Shown: positions 16,541-25,017, counted from the first letter of the stretch. The stretch: 41,262 bases of DNA from DATAQC01 sp046263055 (GCA_046263055.1 JBHELO010000017.1:1-41262); one strand, 5' to 3'. Notes: generated by a model from the sequence alone, not told the origin. Translations and numbers: made by a program.

Positions 16541-18100
16541 GTGCGGGCAAGCCGACGCCGCCTGGTCCTCGGCGGGGCGGCACTGGTGATGGCCGGAACC
16601 GTCGGCGTGGTGGCGGCGTCGAGGCTGGCCGGGAGCCCGGCCCGGCTCGTCGGCGGCGACGTCCCCGTGCTCGCCGACGCCAGCGACCCGCTCGTGGTCA
16701 CGGCCGAGAACTCGCCCACCGTCGTCGCCGACCCCACCGACGCGGCCCACCTGGCGGTGGCCCACCGCGTCGACCTCCCGGCGGTGTCGTGCGGCGTGGA
16801 GGTTTCCTTCGACGGTGGAGCCACCTGGACGGCGGCGGGGATTCCCTTCCCACCCGGCGAGTCGGTGCCGTGCTTCTCGCCCGACGTCGCGTTCGACGGC
16901 GCCGGGCGGCTCCACCTGGCGTACACGACGTTCGGCCCGGTGCCGAGCCAGGGAACGGCGCCGGACGCGGTCTGGGTCGCGGTGTCCGGCGACGGTGGCC
17001 GAACGTTCGGGCCGCCGACCCGGGCGTGGGGCGCCCTGGCCTTCCAGGTGCGCCTGGCGTCCGATCCCTCGGATGGACGGCGGCTCTACCTCACCTGGGT
17101 CCAGGCCAGCGACACCACGAACTACGGCCTCGCCCCCGACGCCGACAACCCGCTCGTCGCCGCCCGCTCCGACGACGACGGCGCCTCCTGGGGGCCGCCC
17201 GTCCGGGTCAACGCCGCCGGCCGGCCGCGGGTGGTGGCGCCATCGGTGGCGGCGTCGGAGGATGGCGGGATCTCCGTCGCCTACCTGGACGTGGGCGACG
17301 ACCGCCTCGACTACGCCGGTGACCACCAGGGACGCGGCGGGCCGCCCTACTCGGGACGGTGGTCCCTCGTGGTGTCCCGGTCCGCCGACCACGGCGCCAC
17401 GTGGCAGGAGGCGGTCGTCGACGGCGACGTGGCGCCCACCGAACGGTTCCTGCAGCTCCACCCGCCGACACCTGCGCTCGCCGTTCGGTCCCACCGCGTG
17501 GTCGTGGCCTTCACGGACGGACGGGCCGGCGACGCCGACGTCTGGTTGTGGCGGTCGACCGACGGCGGCCGGACGTTCGCCACCGGCCACCGGGTCAACG
17601 ACACCCCCGCCGGTGACGGCCGGACCCAGGACCTGCCGGCCGTGGCCATCGCCCCCGGCGGGCGCATCGACGTGGCGTACTACGACCGGCGTGCCGACCC
17701 GGACGACGTCCTCGACGAGGTCTCGCTCCAGTCGTCGGCCGACGGCGGGGCGACGTTCAGCGCCCGGGTGCGAGTGTCGGATCGCTCCTTCGACTCCCGG
17801 ATCGGCGCCGGGCGGACGTTGGGCCTGCCCGACCTCGGCAGCCGCATCGCCGTCCTGGCCACCGACCGGGCGGCCCTGGTCGTGTGGGCCGACACCCGGG
17901 CCGGGAACGAGGTCGTCGCCAAACAACTGCTCGCCCGGGCCGTCGTCGTCGCCCCACGCTCGCCGCCGGCCCGCACCCCGCTGCGGGCCGCCGGGCTGGC
18001 GCTCGTGGTCCTCGGTGGGGCGGTGGCCGCGAGCTCGCTCGGCCGCCGAGGACGGTCCGATCCGCCCGCCGTCGTCAGCGCCGCCGCACCCGCTGGATGA
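16541..18100 (+). CDS. Membrane-anchored BNR/Asp-box (sialidase-like) propeller protein
   Basis: 519 residues from the GTG at 16541, 8 bp after the solute-binding gene, so co-transcription is likely. An N-terminal hydrophobic segment (8-28) preceded by RASRRR is a signal or anchor. Six Asp-box motifs of the form S-x-D-x-G-x-T-[WF] occur near residues 89-96, 149-156, 210-217, 280-288, 339-346 and 399-406, predicting a six-bladed sialidase/BNR propeller. The Arg triad and nucleophile of true sialidases cannot be assigned, so a binding role is more cautious than hydrolase. A second hydrophobic helix (481-500) followed by RRGR anchors the C-terminus. Function in the FtsH operon is unknown; glycan or protein binding outside the membrane is plausible. 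Confidence 0.75.
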   Translation: MRASRRRLVLGGAALVMAGTVGVVAASRLAGSPARLVGGDVPVLADASDPLVVTAENSPTVVADPTDAAHLAVAHRVDLPAVSCGVEVSFDGGATWTAAGIPFPPGESVPCFSPDVAFDGAGRLHLAYTTFGPVPSQGTAPDAVWVAVSGDGGRTFGPPTRAWGALAFQVRLASDPSDGRRLYLTWVQASDTTNYGLAPDADNPLVAARSDDDGASWGPPVRVNAAGRPRVVAPSVAASEDGGISVAYLDVGDDRLDYAGDHQGRGGPPYSGRWSLVVSRSADHGATWQEAVVDGDVAPTERFLQLHPPTPALAVRSHRVVVAFTDGRAGDADVWLWRSTDGGRTFATGHRVNDTPAGDGRTQDLPAVAIAPGGRIDVAYYDRRADPDDVLDEVSLQSSADGGATFSARVRVSDRSFDSRIGAGRTLGLPDLGSRIAVLATDRAALVVWADTRAGNEVVAKQLLARAVVVAPRSPPARTPLRAAGLALVVLGGAVAASSLGRRGRSDPPAVVSAAAPAG

Positions 18101-18217
18101 CGAGCGCGGGGCGAGCGGCCCCTCAGTGGCCGACGCGGTAGCGGATGTGGGTGGCGTGGGGGGGGCGGGACGCGAAGCCCGGCGGTCGGAAGCGACGGGG
18201 GGGGGTAAGGCATCGGC

Positions 18218-18613
18218 ATGTCTCCGATAGACGCAACCGTCAGCTTCCGGGACGCGATCGAGGCGATCGGAAAGAGCGTCGATGCCGCGGGCGTGGCTGC
18301 CATCGTCGTGGGCGTGCTGATCGCCAGCGCCCTGTCGCTGCACGAGCGGTCGAGCCCCGACGACTACCGGCTGTACCGGCAACGGCTGGGGCGGGCCATC
18401 CTTCTTGGGCTGGAACTGCTGGTGGCGGCCGACATCATCCGAACGGTCGCGGTGACGCCGACGTTCACCAGCGCCGGTGTGCTCGCCGTCATCGTGGTCA
18501 TCCGGACGTTCCTCAGCTTCAGCCTCGAGGTCGAGCTGGAGGGGCGCTGGCCGTGGAGTCGCCCCCGATCCGGGTCGGGGCCGCCGCCCACGGCCCAGGA
18601 CAGTGGACGGTGA
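18218..18613 (+). CDS. DUF1622 family membrane protein
   Basis: 131 residues. Three hydrophobic helices (about 24-41, 59-76, 84-104) and the conserved family stretches YRQRLGRAILLGLELLVAAD and IRTFLSFSLEVELEGRWPW identify a DUF1622 inner-membrane protein; members have no established function. The ATG at 18218 follows a G-rich tract with GGTAAGG. The 117-bp gap before it has only that G-run (about 18199-18207), and the 148-bp gap after it shows no obvious site. Confidence 0.85.
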   Translation: MSPIDATVSFRDAIEAIGKSVDAAGVAAIVVGVLIASALSLHERSSPDDYRLYRQRLGRAILLGLELLVAADIIRTVAVTPTFTSAGVLAVIVVIRTFLSFSLEVELEGRWPWSRPRSGSGPPPTAQDSGR

Positions 18614-18761
18614 CCCGTTCCCGTCACCTGTCCAGGCCGGTGGCTGCCCCGGCGACCAGGGGCAACCGGCGGAGCCGGACGGGCGAGGACGAGGCGGCCT
18701 TGACGACGGCGTGGCAGCCCGCGCCGTGTGGAGGTCGTGGACCCGCGGGTAGGCGTGACCC

Positions 18762-19112
18762 ATGACGACCTACAAGGTGAACGACGAAGGGGTAGCCCGA
18801 GCCCGGAAGCTGATCGACAGCGGTGAGGTGGACACGTCGACGGAATGGTCGGATGCGGCGCCGTCCACGGACGAGGAGAACCGCCAGATCGACGAGAATG
18901 GCTACGACGGGTACGGCGCCTGGCATCTCGCCATCGACACCGACGCGTCGGAGGACACCAAGAGCCGGTACGGCTTCCCGTACGGCGACTTCTCAAAGGT
19001 GAACCGTGCCGCGCTCATCCACGCCAAGCAGCGAGCGGCGCAAAATGATCACGACGAGGTCGAGGCGGTGGCGGCCAAGCTTCTCGACCGCGTCGACGAG
19101 CGGCGCAACTGA
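18762..19112 (+). CDS. Conserved hypothetical small acidic protein
   Basis: 116 residues, acidic and without membrane segments. The core YGAWHLAIDT ... TKSRYGFPYGDFSKVNRAAL and IHAKQRAAQNDHDEVE looks like a small soluble family that recurs in actinobacterial genomes, but I know no assigned function. TAGGCG ends 6 nt before the ATG, so this may be a leaderless start with an imperfect -10 (18750-18755). It stands alone between DUF1622 and a hemerythrin gene, a stress-type neighbourhood. Confidence 0.65.
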   Translation: MTTYKVNDEGVARARKLIDSGEVDTSTEWSDAAPSTDEENRQIDENGYDGYGAWHLAIDTDASEDTKSRYGFPYGDFSKVNRAALIHAKQRAAQNDHDEVEAVAAKLLDRVDERRN

Positions 19113-19348
19113 TCCTCCGATGCCACGATGGCCGCCGGGAGCGGCTTCTCCCCTCCTGGTCGGCCCGGTGTGCGCTCCCCTCCCCCCGGAGCCGGGACAC
19201 CGGCGGAGCGGTGGTCTGGTGCTCGTCGCCCGTCGTGGATCCGGATCCTGAGCGGCGACCTCGCCGGGCCGGCCCGCTCACGGCCGCTGCCACGCGCTGC
19301 TGGGCGACGACGCCGGCACTGACAGCCAGCAACGGGCGCGGGGGCCGG

Positions 19349-19365
19349 GGAGCCGCGGAGGCTCC
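19349..19365 (+). other. 5'-leader hairpin upstream of the hemerythrin gene
   Basis: GGAGCC-GCGGA-GGCTCC is a perfect 6-bp stem with a 5-nt loop about 50 bp before the hemerythrin start. It lies in the 303-bp gap 19113-19415, which otherwise shows no clear gene or promoter. It has no U-run, so it is not a classical terminator and could be a leader structure. Confidence 0.3.
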
Positions 19366-19415
19366 GCGACGGTCCCGACGACGAGGCACCGAGCGTGCCG
19401 CGAGAGGAGCCGGAC

Positions 19416-19952
19416 ATGCCCGACATCTGCGACATGATCCTCGACGAGCACGGCATCTTCCGCCGTCGCTTCGCAGAGCTGGACGAGAAGCGCGGTGAGG
19501 GGGCCGGTGCCGACGTCCTCGGCCGGCTGTGGAACCCGCTGGCCGCACTGCTCGACCGTCACGCCAGCGCCGAGGAGGATCTCTTCTATCCCGGCCTTCT
19601 CCGGTGGGGCGCCCACGGCGAGGAGGAGACCGATGACGCCGTCCGAGACCACAACAAGATCCGGGATGCGGTGCGCGATGCGAACAAGAGCGACGTCGGC
19701 TCGGCGAGCTGGTGGGCAGCGGTCGACCGGGCCCGGGAGGAGAACAGCGACCACATGGCCGAGGAGGAGCGTGGGCCCCTCGCCGACTTCCGGGCCCACA
19801 CCGACGCTGCTGCGCGACACGCCCTGGGCGACCGCTTCGTCGCCTTCAGCGCCGAGCACGCCGGCGGTCGGGCCATCAGCGGGGACGACACGGACCTCGA
19901 CGACTACATCGACGCCCACACGGACCGCCAGCCCACGGACGGCACCGCCTGA
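19416..19952 (+). CDS. Hemerythrin HHE-domain protein
   Basis: 178 residues. The ATG at 19416 follows GAGAGGAG with 6-nt spacing; a GTG at 19395 would add seven residues. The helical HHE cation-binding pattern is clear: DEHGIFRRRF, DRHASAEEDLFYPGL, a central DHNKIRDAV and DHMAEEERGPL, which supply the His and Glu/Asp ligands of a di-iron site. Proteins of this type bind O2 or NO or protect iron during oxidative stress. The C-terminal Asp-rich extension (DDTDLDDYID) is variable in the family. Soluble and cytoplasmic. Confidence 0.85.
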   Translation: MPDICDMILDEHGIFRRRFAELDEKRGEGAGADVLGRLWNPLAALLDRHASAEEDLFYPGLLRWGAHGEEETDDAVRDHNKIRDAVRDANKSDVGSASWWAAVDRAREENSDHMAEEERGPLADFRAHTDAAARHALGDRFVAFSAEHAGGRAISGDDTDLDDYIDAHTDRQPTDGTA

Positions 19953-20030
19953 CCAGGCGGCTCACGCCGGCCCGCGCCGGCCGGGCCCGGCCGCCACCGG
20001 CCGCCCTGCCGCCCTGCCGCCCGGATCGGG

Positions 20031-20492
20031 TTACGGAAGAGGGCGGACGGGCCCCAGCTCCAGGCTGTACTGGACGACCGGCTTGCCCTGCGAGAGGGTC
20101 GGCGCCGCGCTGCCGCTGACGAGCAGCTCCCGATCCCCCTTCGTCCAGGCTCCTCGATAGGCCTGGGTGCCGGTGCTGTGCACCGCCTCGGTCACCGTCC
20201 AGCCGGCGAGGTGATCGGCGTAGTACTGGACGATCTGCTGCGCCGTCGCGTTGGGAACCGAGAACGTCTGGGCCACGACGCCGGCGGTCTGCGTCGGCTG
20301 GTTCAGCGACGTCGAGCGCGGGTAGCGGGGCAGTTGGTCGAAGTCGCCGCCCTGGAAGACCGTCTGCCCGGGAGCCGGCTGGGCCTGTGGACTGCCCCCC
20401 GAACCACAGGCGGCGAGCAGTGCAGCGCTCATGGCGACCAGCGCCAGGAGACGCGCCGCGGGGTGGCGGCGCATGGTCGGGTTCCCGGGCAT
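20031..20492 (-). CDS. Predicted lipoprotein of unknown function
   Basis: 153 residues. The ATG at 20492 follows GAGAGGG with 8-nt spacing; a second in-frame ATG lies at 20474. The signal peptide ends in a lipobox (SAALLAAC) followed by GSGGSPQ, so the mature protein should be anchored to the outer face of the membrane. The mature part contains LPRYPRSTSL and VPNATAQQIVQYYADHLAGW, a helix-strand pattern seen in small secreted proteins, but I cannot name a family. It converges on the hemerythrin gene, with a GC-rich palindromic gap between them. Confidence 0.7.
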   Translation of the reverse strand: MPGNPTMRRHPAARLLALVAMSAALLAACGSGGSPQAQPAPGQTVFQGGDFDQLPRYPRSTSLNQPTQTAGVVAQTFSVPNATAQQIVQYYADHLAGWTVTEAVHSTGTQAYRGAWTKGDRELLVSGSAAPTLSQGKPVVQYSLELGPVRPLP

Positions 20493-20676
20493 TCGATCCA
20501 CCCTCTCGACATCGAGTCGGCCGGGCCCTACCCGTCGTTCCGGAACATCATGTGCGCCGGCGCACCGGCGGCGGCAGGGCACCCGCCGTGGCCGATCGGC
20601 GGGCACGGCAGGCGATCTCGACACGTCGTGCCATCCCCGAAGCACCGGTGCGGCGGGGCGGGTCGGTCTCCTCCTC

Positions 20677-21105
20677 TTACCGTCCGGCCCGGAAGGCGGC
20701 GTCGTCCCGGAACTCGAGCGTCTTCTCCAGCCGAACCGCGGTCCCCGACTCCGGGTCGGACACGAAGTGGATGTCGTCCACCAGGGCCCGCATGAGCACG
20801 ATGCCGCGGCCCCGCTCGGACGACAGGTCACTGGAGTCGCCGACGATGGCGGAGTCGAACCCGTGGCCCTTGTCGATGACGCTCAACACGCACCGCTCGT
20901 CGGTGATCTCCACCCGGACCTCGTACTGGTCGCCCGGGCCGGAGTGCTGCACGACGTTGGTGCACGCCTCGCTCAGGGCGATGGCCACGTCCTGGAGGCA
21001 GCTCTCGGCCACTCCGACCGCCCGCAGGGCGTCCTGAATGATGTGGCGCGCCACCTGGATGCTGACCTCGTCGCGGGGCAGACACACAGCCAGGACGACC
21101 TGCAT
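20677..21105 (-). CDS. RsbW-like anti-sigma factor / serine-threonine kinase
   Basis: 142 residues with a GHKL ATPase fold: N-box LSEACTNVVQHS (Mg/ATP-binding Glu and Asn), G1 box DKGHGFD and G2 box ERGRGIVLMRALVD. It matches HATPase_c_2 anti-sigma kinases, which bind a SigB/SigF-type factor and phosphorylate an anti-anti-sigma protein. The ATG at 21105 follows GGAG with 6-nt spacing. No partner sigma factor or STAS-domain antagonist is adjacent, so it is an orphan in this window. It is divergent from murJ across 179 bp. Confidence 0.85.
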   Translation of the reverse strand: MQVVLAVCLPRDEVSIQVARHIIQDALRAVGVAESCLQDVAIALSEACTNVVQHSGPGDQYEVRVEITDERCVLSVIDKGHGFDSAIVGDSSDLSSERGRGIVLMRALVDDIHFVSDPESGTAVRLEKTLEFRDDAAFRAGR

Positions 21106-21270
21106 CACGTGCTCCACACGCCCGCTTCCGGGCGGTCGACGTCGGCGCGCTGCTGGACTGACATCGGTTGGCTGACACTTCCTGTGAGGGTGTGCTGCAC
21201 TTGCCCTTCCCGGCACGGGGGCTCCGAAACCACGACATGCGCCACAGACGGGGTGACCGACAGGGTCTTG

Positions 21271-21276
21271 TAGCCT
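21271..21276 (+). promoter_or_regulatory. Leaderless-type -10 of murJ
   Basis: TAGCCT ends 8 nt before the murJ ATG, so transcription should begin at or next to the start codon. It lies in the 14-mer CTTGTAGCCTCCGC, also found before the triple-AAA FtsH gene. Confidence 0.5.
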
Positions 21277-21284
21277 CCGCCAGG

Positions 21285-22937
21285 ATGAGCCCGGAGGAGC
21301 AGGCACCGGGCGGCGGCGGCGTGCGGCTGGGCCGATCGGCCGTGGTCATGGCTGCGGGGACCGCCCTCTCCCGGGTGACCGGTCTGGGCAAGCTGGTGGC
21401 CCTGGCCTACGCCCTGGGGGTGGCCGAGTCGAGGCTGGCCGACTCCTACAACATCGCCAACACCATGCCCAACGTGGTCTACGAGTTGGTGCTCGGCGGC
21501 GTGCTCACCTCGGTGTTCATCCCCGTGCTGGTGCAGGAGCTGCGCACCCGGGAGCACGACGACGCGTGGGAGGCGGTGTCCGTCCTGGCCAGCGTCTCCA
21601 TGGTCGTCCTGGCCGCCCTCAGCGTCCTGGCCGTGGTGGCCGCCCCCGCCATCATCCACCTCTTCACCCTCCGCCTGTCGGGCGCCGACGCCGCCCGCCA
21701 GCAGGAGGTGGCGACCTTCCTCCTGCGGCTGTTCGCACCGCAGGTGGCGTTCTACGGTGCGGCCGCCATCGCCGGGGCCCTGCTCAACGCCCACGACCGC
21801 TTCGCGGTGCCCATGTTCGCCCCGGTGCTCAACAACCTGGTGGTCATCGCCACGTGCGTGGCCTTTGCGGTCATGGCCCGGGGCACGCCCACGGACGTTA
21901 CCGTGGGCTCCAGCCTGGCCGAGAAGCTGATCCTGGGGCTGGGCACCACCGCGGGGGTGGCGGCCATGGCCGTCGCCCACTGGCCGTGGGTCCGGCGCCT
22001 TCCCGGGCGGCTGCGGCTGCGGGTGGACTTCCGCCACCCGGCGGTGCGCAAGCTGGCCGGCCTGTCAGCGTGGACGCTGGGCTACGTGGTCGTCAACCAG
22101 ATCGGGTTCGGCATCGCCCTGTACCTGGCCAACGGCGTGCAGGGCGGCCCCACCGCCTTCTTCACCGCCTTCACCTTCTTCCAGCTCCCCTATGGCGTGG
22201 TGGCGGTGTCGATCATGACCGCCCTCGTCCCCACGTTGGCGGCCCGCCACGTCGACGGTGACCTCGAGGGGTTCCGCCACTGGGTGGCGGGCGGCCTGCG
22301 GGCCACCAGCCTGCTGCTCCTGCCTGCCACCGCCGCCTACCTCGTGTTGTCACGCCCCCTCATCATCACCCTGCTCCAGCACGGGGTGACCAGTTCGGCC
22401 AGCGTCCCCCTCGTGTCATCGGTGCTCGACATGTTCTCGCTCGGACTGGTGCCCTTCGCCGCCTTCCTCCTCTTCCTGCGGGCGTTCTACGCCCGCCAGG
22501 ACGCCCGCACGCCGCTGGCCGTCAACGTGGTGTCCAACGCCGCCTACGTCGGCTTCGCGGTGGTCCTGTTCCCCTCCTACGACGTCCGCGGCCTGGCCCT
22601 GGCCCACTCCCTCTCGTACCTGCTGGCGGCCACCGTGGCCGGCGTGGTCCTGGCTCGCCGGATCGGCGGCCTCGAAGCGGGCCACACGGTCCGGGAGCTG
22701 GCCAAGGCGGCGGTGGCCACCGCGGTGGCCACCGCGGCGATGCTCGTGGCCCAGGCCCTCGTTCGGGAGGCGGTGGCGCCCGGCGGGGCGCGAGCCCTGA
22801 CCGAGCTGGTCGTGGCCGGAGCGGCGGGCGGAGTGGCCTTCCTGGTGGTGGCCCGGGCCCTCAGGGCCGAGGACCTGTCGCTGCTGGCCGGGCTCCTGCC
22901 CGGGCGGCTCCGCCGCCTGGTGGCACCCTCGGCCTGA
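21285..22937 (+). CDS. murJ: MurJ/MviN lipid II flippase
   Basis: 550 residues, polytopic, with about 14 hydrophobic helices, the usual MurJ length. Family segments are present: GTALSRVTGLGKL at the first helix, ADSYNIANTMPNVVYELVLG, an LLNAHDRFAVPMFAPVLNN stretch and LLFLRAFYARQDARTPLAVN. MurJ flips lipid II across the membrane for peptidoglycan synthesis. The start is set by the ATG at 21285, with no Shine-Dalgarno sequence and a -10 placed for a leaderless message. An L,D-transpeptidase gene follows, so the pair forms a cell-wall neighbourhood. There is no C-terminal kinase-like extension such as that in mycobacterial MviN. Confidence 0.93.
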   Translation: MSPEEQAPGGGGVRLGRSAVVMAAGTALSRVTGLGKLVALAYALGVAESRLADSYNIANTMPNVVYELVLGGVLTSVFIPVLVQELRTREHDDAWEAVSVLASVSMVVLAALSVLAVVAAPAIIHLFTLRLSGADAARQQEVATFLLRLFAPQVAFYGAAAIAGALLNAHDRFAVPMFAPVLNNLVVIATCVAFAVMARGTPTDVTVGSSLAEKLILGLGTTAGVAAMAVAHWPWVRRLPGRLRLRVDFRHPAVRKLAGLSAWTLGYVVVNQIGFGIALYLANGVQGGPTAFFTAFTFFQLPYGVVAVSIMTALVPTLAARHVDGDLEGFRHWVAGGLRATSLLLLPATAAYLVLSRPLIITLLQHGVTSSASVPLVSSVLDMFSLGLVPFAAFLLFLRAFYARQDARTPLAVNVVSNAAYVGFAVVLFPSYDVRGLALAHSLSYLLAATVAGVVLARRIGGLEAGHTVRELAKAAVATAVATAAMLVAQALVREAVAPGGARALTELVVAGAAGGVAFLVVARALRAEDLSLLAGLLPGRLRRLVAPSA

Positions 22938-22998
22938 GTCGGCCGGCCGCCCGGATGTGGACGAGCCTCGGCCCCGTGTGCCGGGCCAGGCCCACGGC

Positions 22999-23004
22999 TA
23001 CCAT
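22999..23004 (+). promoter_or_regulatory. Leaderless-type -10 before the L,D-transpeptidase leader ORF
   Basis: TACCAT ends exactly 6 nt before an ATG at 23011, the expected spacing from -10 to transcription start, so the message should begin on that ATG. Confidence 0.45.
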
Positions 23005-23010
23005 GCCCGG

Positions 23011-23073
23011 ATGGCGAGGGTGCGGGCGGCGGCCCCCGACGCCGGGGCGAGACGCTTCGGGGCACGACCGTGA
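23011..23073 (+). CDS. Putative leaderless 20-codon leader ORF coupled to the L,D-transpeptidase
   Basis: ATG to TGA encodes 20 residues rich in Ala and Arg (MARVRAAAPD...). Its stop overlaps the GTG of the L,D-transpeptidase as GTGA, in another frame. With a -10 positioned for a leaderless mRNA, ribosomes would initiate here and reinitiate on the GTG, which has only a weak ribosome site of its own. Known leaderless small ORFs in mycobacteria give precedent. The peptide has no recognisable function. Confidence 0.4.
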   Translation: MARVRAAAPDAGARRFGARP

Positions 23074-24203
23074 ACCCGGCGCGCCGTCACCCGGTGGTGG
23101 CCATCTCGGTGGTGGCCATCTCGGTGGTGGTGGCGGCCGTCGTGGTCGCTGCCAGCGTGGGCGTGGCGGTGGCCTACGAGCACCGGGCGGACGCCACCCT
23201 GCTGGCGGGCACGACGGTCGGCGGCGTGGCGGTGGGCGGCATGGACGAGGCCTCGGCGGTGAGGGCCGTCCGTGCCGCGGTGGAGGACCCCTTGCACCGG
23301 CCCATCAGGGTCCAGGCCGACGCCTTCACCACGACCACAACGGCCTGGGACCTGGGGCTGCGGGTGGACGTGGCGGGCGCCGTCCACGCCTCACTGCAAC
23401 GCGCCGGCCGGGGGAACCTGCTCCGGCGCCTGTGGCGCCGGCTGGCCGGCCACCCGTCCACGACGGTGACGGTCACGCCCACGTGGGCCGGCAGCCAGGG
23501 CGGGGTCACGTCGCTGCTCGACCAGGCGGCCAAAGCCGTCACCGTCCCCGCTCGAGACGCCAAAGTCGACGCCTCGTCCGGCTTCGTGAGCATCGTCTCC
23601 CCCCAGGACGGGCGCCGCCTCGACCTCGACCGGTCCCGGGCGGCCGTGCTCGACGGGGCCCGGGCCGGGCAGCCGGCCGTCAACCTGGTCACGGCGCCGG
23701 TGCCGCCCTCGGTGGGGGCGGCGGCGGTCACCAAGGTCATCCTCGTCCGTGCCGGGGAGAACACGCTGTCGCTGTACGAGAACGGCAAGGTCACCAAGCA
23801 GTACCCGGTGGCCACCGGCCAGTCGGCCTACCCCACGCCCACCGGGACCTGGCACGTCGTGTCCAAGGTGGTGAACCCCACGTGGACCAACCCCCACAGC
23901 GCCTGGTCGGCGGGCATGCCGGCCACCATCGGCCCCGGCCCGAACAACCCGCTCGGCACCCGGGCCTTGGCCCTGGACGCCCCCGGGATCCTCATCCACG
24001 CCACCTCGGACACCTCCTCCATCGGCTACAGCGCCTCCCACGGGTGCATCCGCATGAGCCCGGCCGACGAGATGGACCTGTTCGGGCGGGTCGACGCCGG
24101 CACCGTCGTGGCCATCGTCAGCGCCGGTCCCCCCAAGCCCCGCCCCTCGGCCGCCGCCCCCGCGCCCGCCACCCCCGATCAGAGCGCGACCGTCAACTAC
24201 TGA
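23070..24203 (+). CDS. L,D-transpeptidase (YkuD) with PG-binding domain
   Basis: 377 residues. An N-terminal membrane anchor (about 9-36) includes a duplicated VVAIS. A peptidoglycan-binding/YoaR-like domain follows (AGTTVGGVAVGGMDEASAV ... DLGLRVDV). The C-terminal YkuD catalytic domain starts near residue 224 (KVILVRAGENTLSLYENGK) and carries H310 and the active-site motif S-H324-G-C326-I-R328. It forms 3-3 cross-links or attaches proteins to peptidoglycan on the outer face of the membrane. The GTG start overlaps the stop of a 20-codon ORF. The Pro/Ala-rich tail after the domain is short. It follows murJ, in keeping with a wall-synthesis role. Confidence 0.92.
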   Translation: MNPARRHPVVAISVVAISVVVAAVVVAASVGVAVAYEHRADATLLAGTTVGGVAVGGMDEASAVRAVRAAVEDPLHRPIRVQADAFTTTTTAWDLGLRVDVAGAVHASLQRAGRGNLLRRLWRRLAGHPSTTVTVTPTWAGSQGGVTSLLDQAAKAVTVPARDAKVDASSGFVSIVSPQDGRRLDLDRSRAAVLDGARAGQPAVNLVTAPVPPSVGAAAVTKVILVRAGENTLSLYENGKVTKQYPVATGQSAYPTPTGTWHVVSKVVNPTWTNPHSAWSAGMPATIGPGPNNPLGTRALALDAPGILIHATSDTSSIGYSASHGCIRMSPADEMDLFGRVDAGTVVAIVSAGPPKPRPSAAAPAPATPDQSATVNY

Positions 24204-24238
24204 GACCGCATGGCCTCGGCGCCCTCGCTGGGGCGGCC

Positions 24239-24994
24239 TCAGACGGTCTGGTTGGCCAGGGCCAGGTGGTGCCCGGTCCAGCGGGCGAGATTGGCGCGGG
24301 AGCGGTCGTCGAGGATCTCGCAGGCCCACCCCCAGTGCACCGACACCCAGTCGCCCAGCGCCACGCCGGCCACGAAGCCGCGGTCGAGCACGGTGCGCTG
24401 CACCCGCTCGGCCCGGGGCTCGTCCAGGGCCAGCTTCCCGTCTCGGAGGACGAGCGGCCGGCGGTCCACGATGAGGGCGCCCGGCTCTACCGCCGTCACC
24501 CGTCCCCAGCTGATTCGGCAGCTCTCCATGGCGGCCATGCCGACCTCGGCGCTCTCAAGGTGGCGGTAGACGTCGACGACATGAAAGAGGTGGTAGGGCT
24601 TGGCCCCCTGGGGTGGCTTGCGGAGCAACTGCTCGCGCAACGCGCCCGGGAGCTGGCGCCCGAAGCGCTCCTCCAGGGACCGCGAGAGGTCGGCCGCCTC
24701 CACCCGGGTGAGCAGGTCGTTCCCCAGCCAGTAGGCCTCCACCACCCGGGCGTCGAAGGGGTCGGCGATGCCGTTGGCGGCGGCTATGGTGCGCAGGTAG
24801 GGAAAGGCACCGGTGAACCGGGCCAGCAGGGGCGTCAGGCGGGGGTCGGGGCGGCCCTCGGCGGCGTGCTCCAGCAGCACCTCGGCGTGCTCGCCGCCGC
24901 AGTACCCCAGGTGGTTGGGCATGAAGGCGTACCGGATGAACCGCAGCAGCCCCGAGGTGGGCGACGGTGCGAGCACGGGAGCGGGAGCCACCAT
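24239..24994 (-). CDS. Uncharacterised protein, possibly DUF6390-like
   Basis: 251 residues, soluble, without a signal peptide. Recognisable conserved stretches are LLRFIRYAFMPNHLGYCGG, HAEVLLEHAA, FPYLRTIAAANGI and DARVVEAYWLGNDLL; I associate these with an uncharacterised actinobacterial family (DUF6390, from memory and not certain). No catalytic motif is obvious. The ATG at 24994 has only a weak upstream TAGG. It is divergent from the minimal FtsH gene, and the 107-bp shared region contains dyad repeats. Confidence 0.6.
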   Translation of the reverse strand: MVAPAPVLAPSPTSGLLRFIRYAFMPNHLGYCGGEHAEVLLEHAAEGRPDPRLTPLLARFTGAFPYLRTIAAANGIADPFDARVVEAYWLGNDLLTRVEAADLSRSLEERFGRQLPGALREQLLRKPPQGAKPYHLFHVVDVYRHLESAEVGMAAMESCRISWGRVTAVEPGALIVDRRPLVLRDGKLALDEPRAERVQRTVLDRGFVAGVALGDWVSVHWGWACEILDDRSRANLARWTGHHLALANQTV

Positions 24995-24999
24995 CCAGA

Positions 25000-25017
25000 C
25001 CTACCACGGCCGGTAGG
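25000..25017. promoter_or_regulatory. Dyad CCTACC-N6-GGTAGG in a divergent promoter region
   Basis: CCTACC (25000-25005) and GGTAGG (25012-25017) form a perfect inverted repeat with a 6-nt spacer. A third half-site CTACC lies at 25026-25030. The array sits between the divergent starts at 24994 and 25102, where an operator for both genes would be expected. Confidence 0.4.

Noticed and set aside
19978..19993. GC palindrome CGGCCGGGCCCGGCCG between the hemerythrin and lipoprotein genes
   Set aside because: Perfect dyad but without a loop, in a stretch of nearly pure G/C where such palindromes arise easily; too weak to call a terminator or operator.
20520..20560. GGGTAG on the minus strand upstream of the lipoprotein gene as a SigB/SigF-type -10
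   Set aside because: It lies upstream of the gene in the right orientation, but no matching GTTT-type -35 is found 14-17 nt before it, so the assignment is unsupported.
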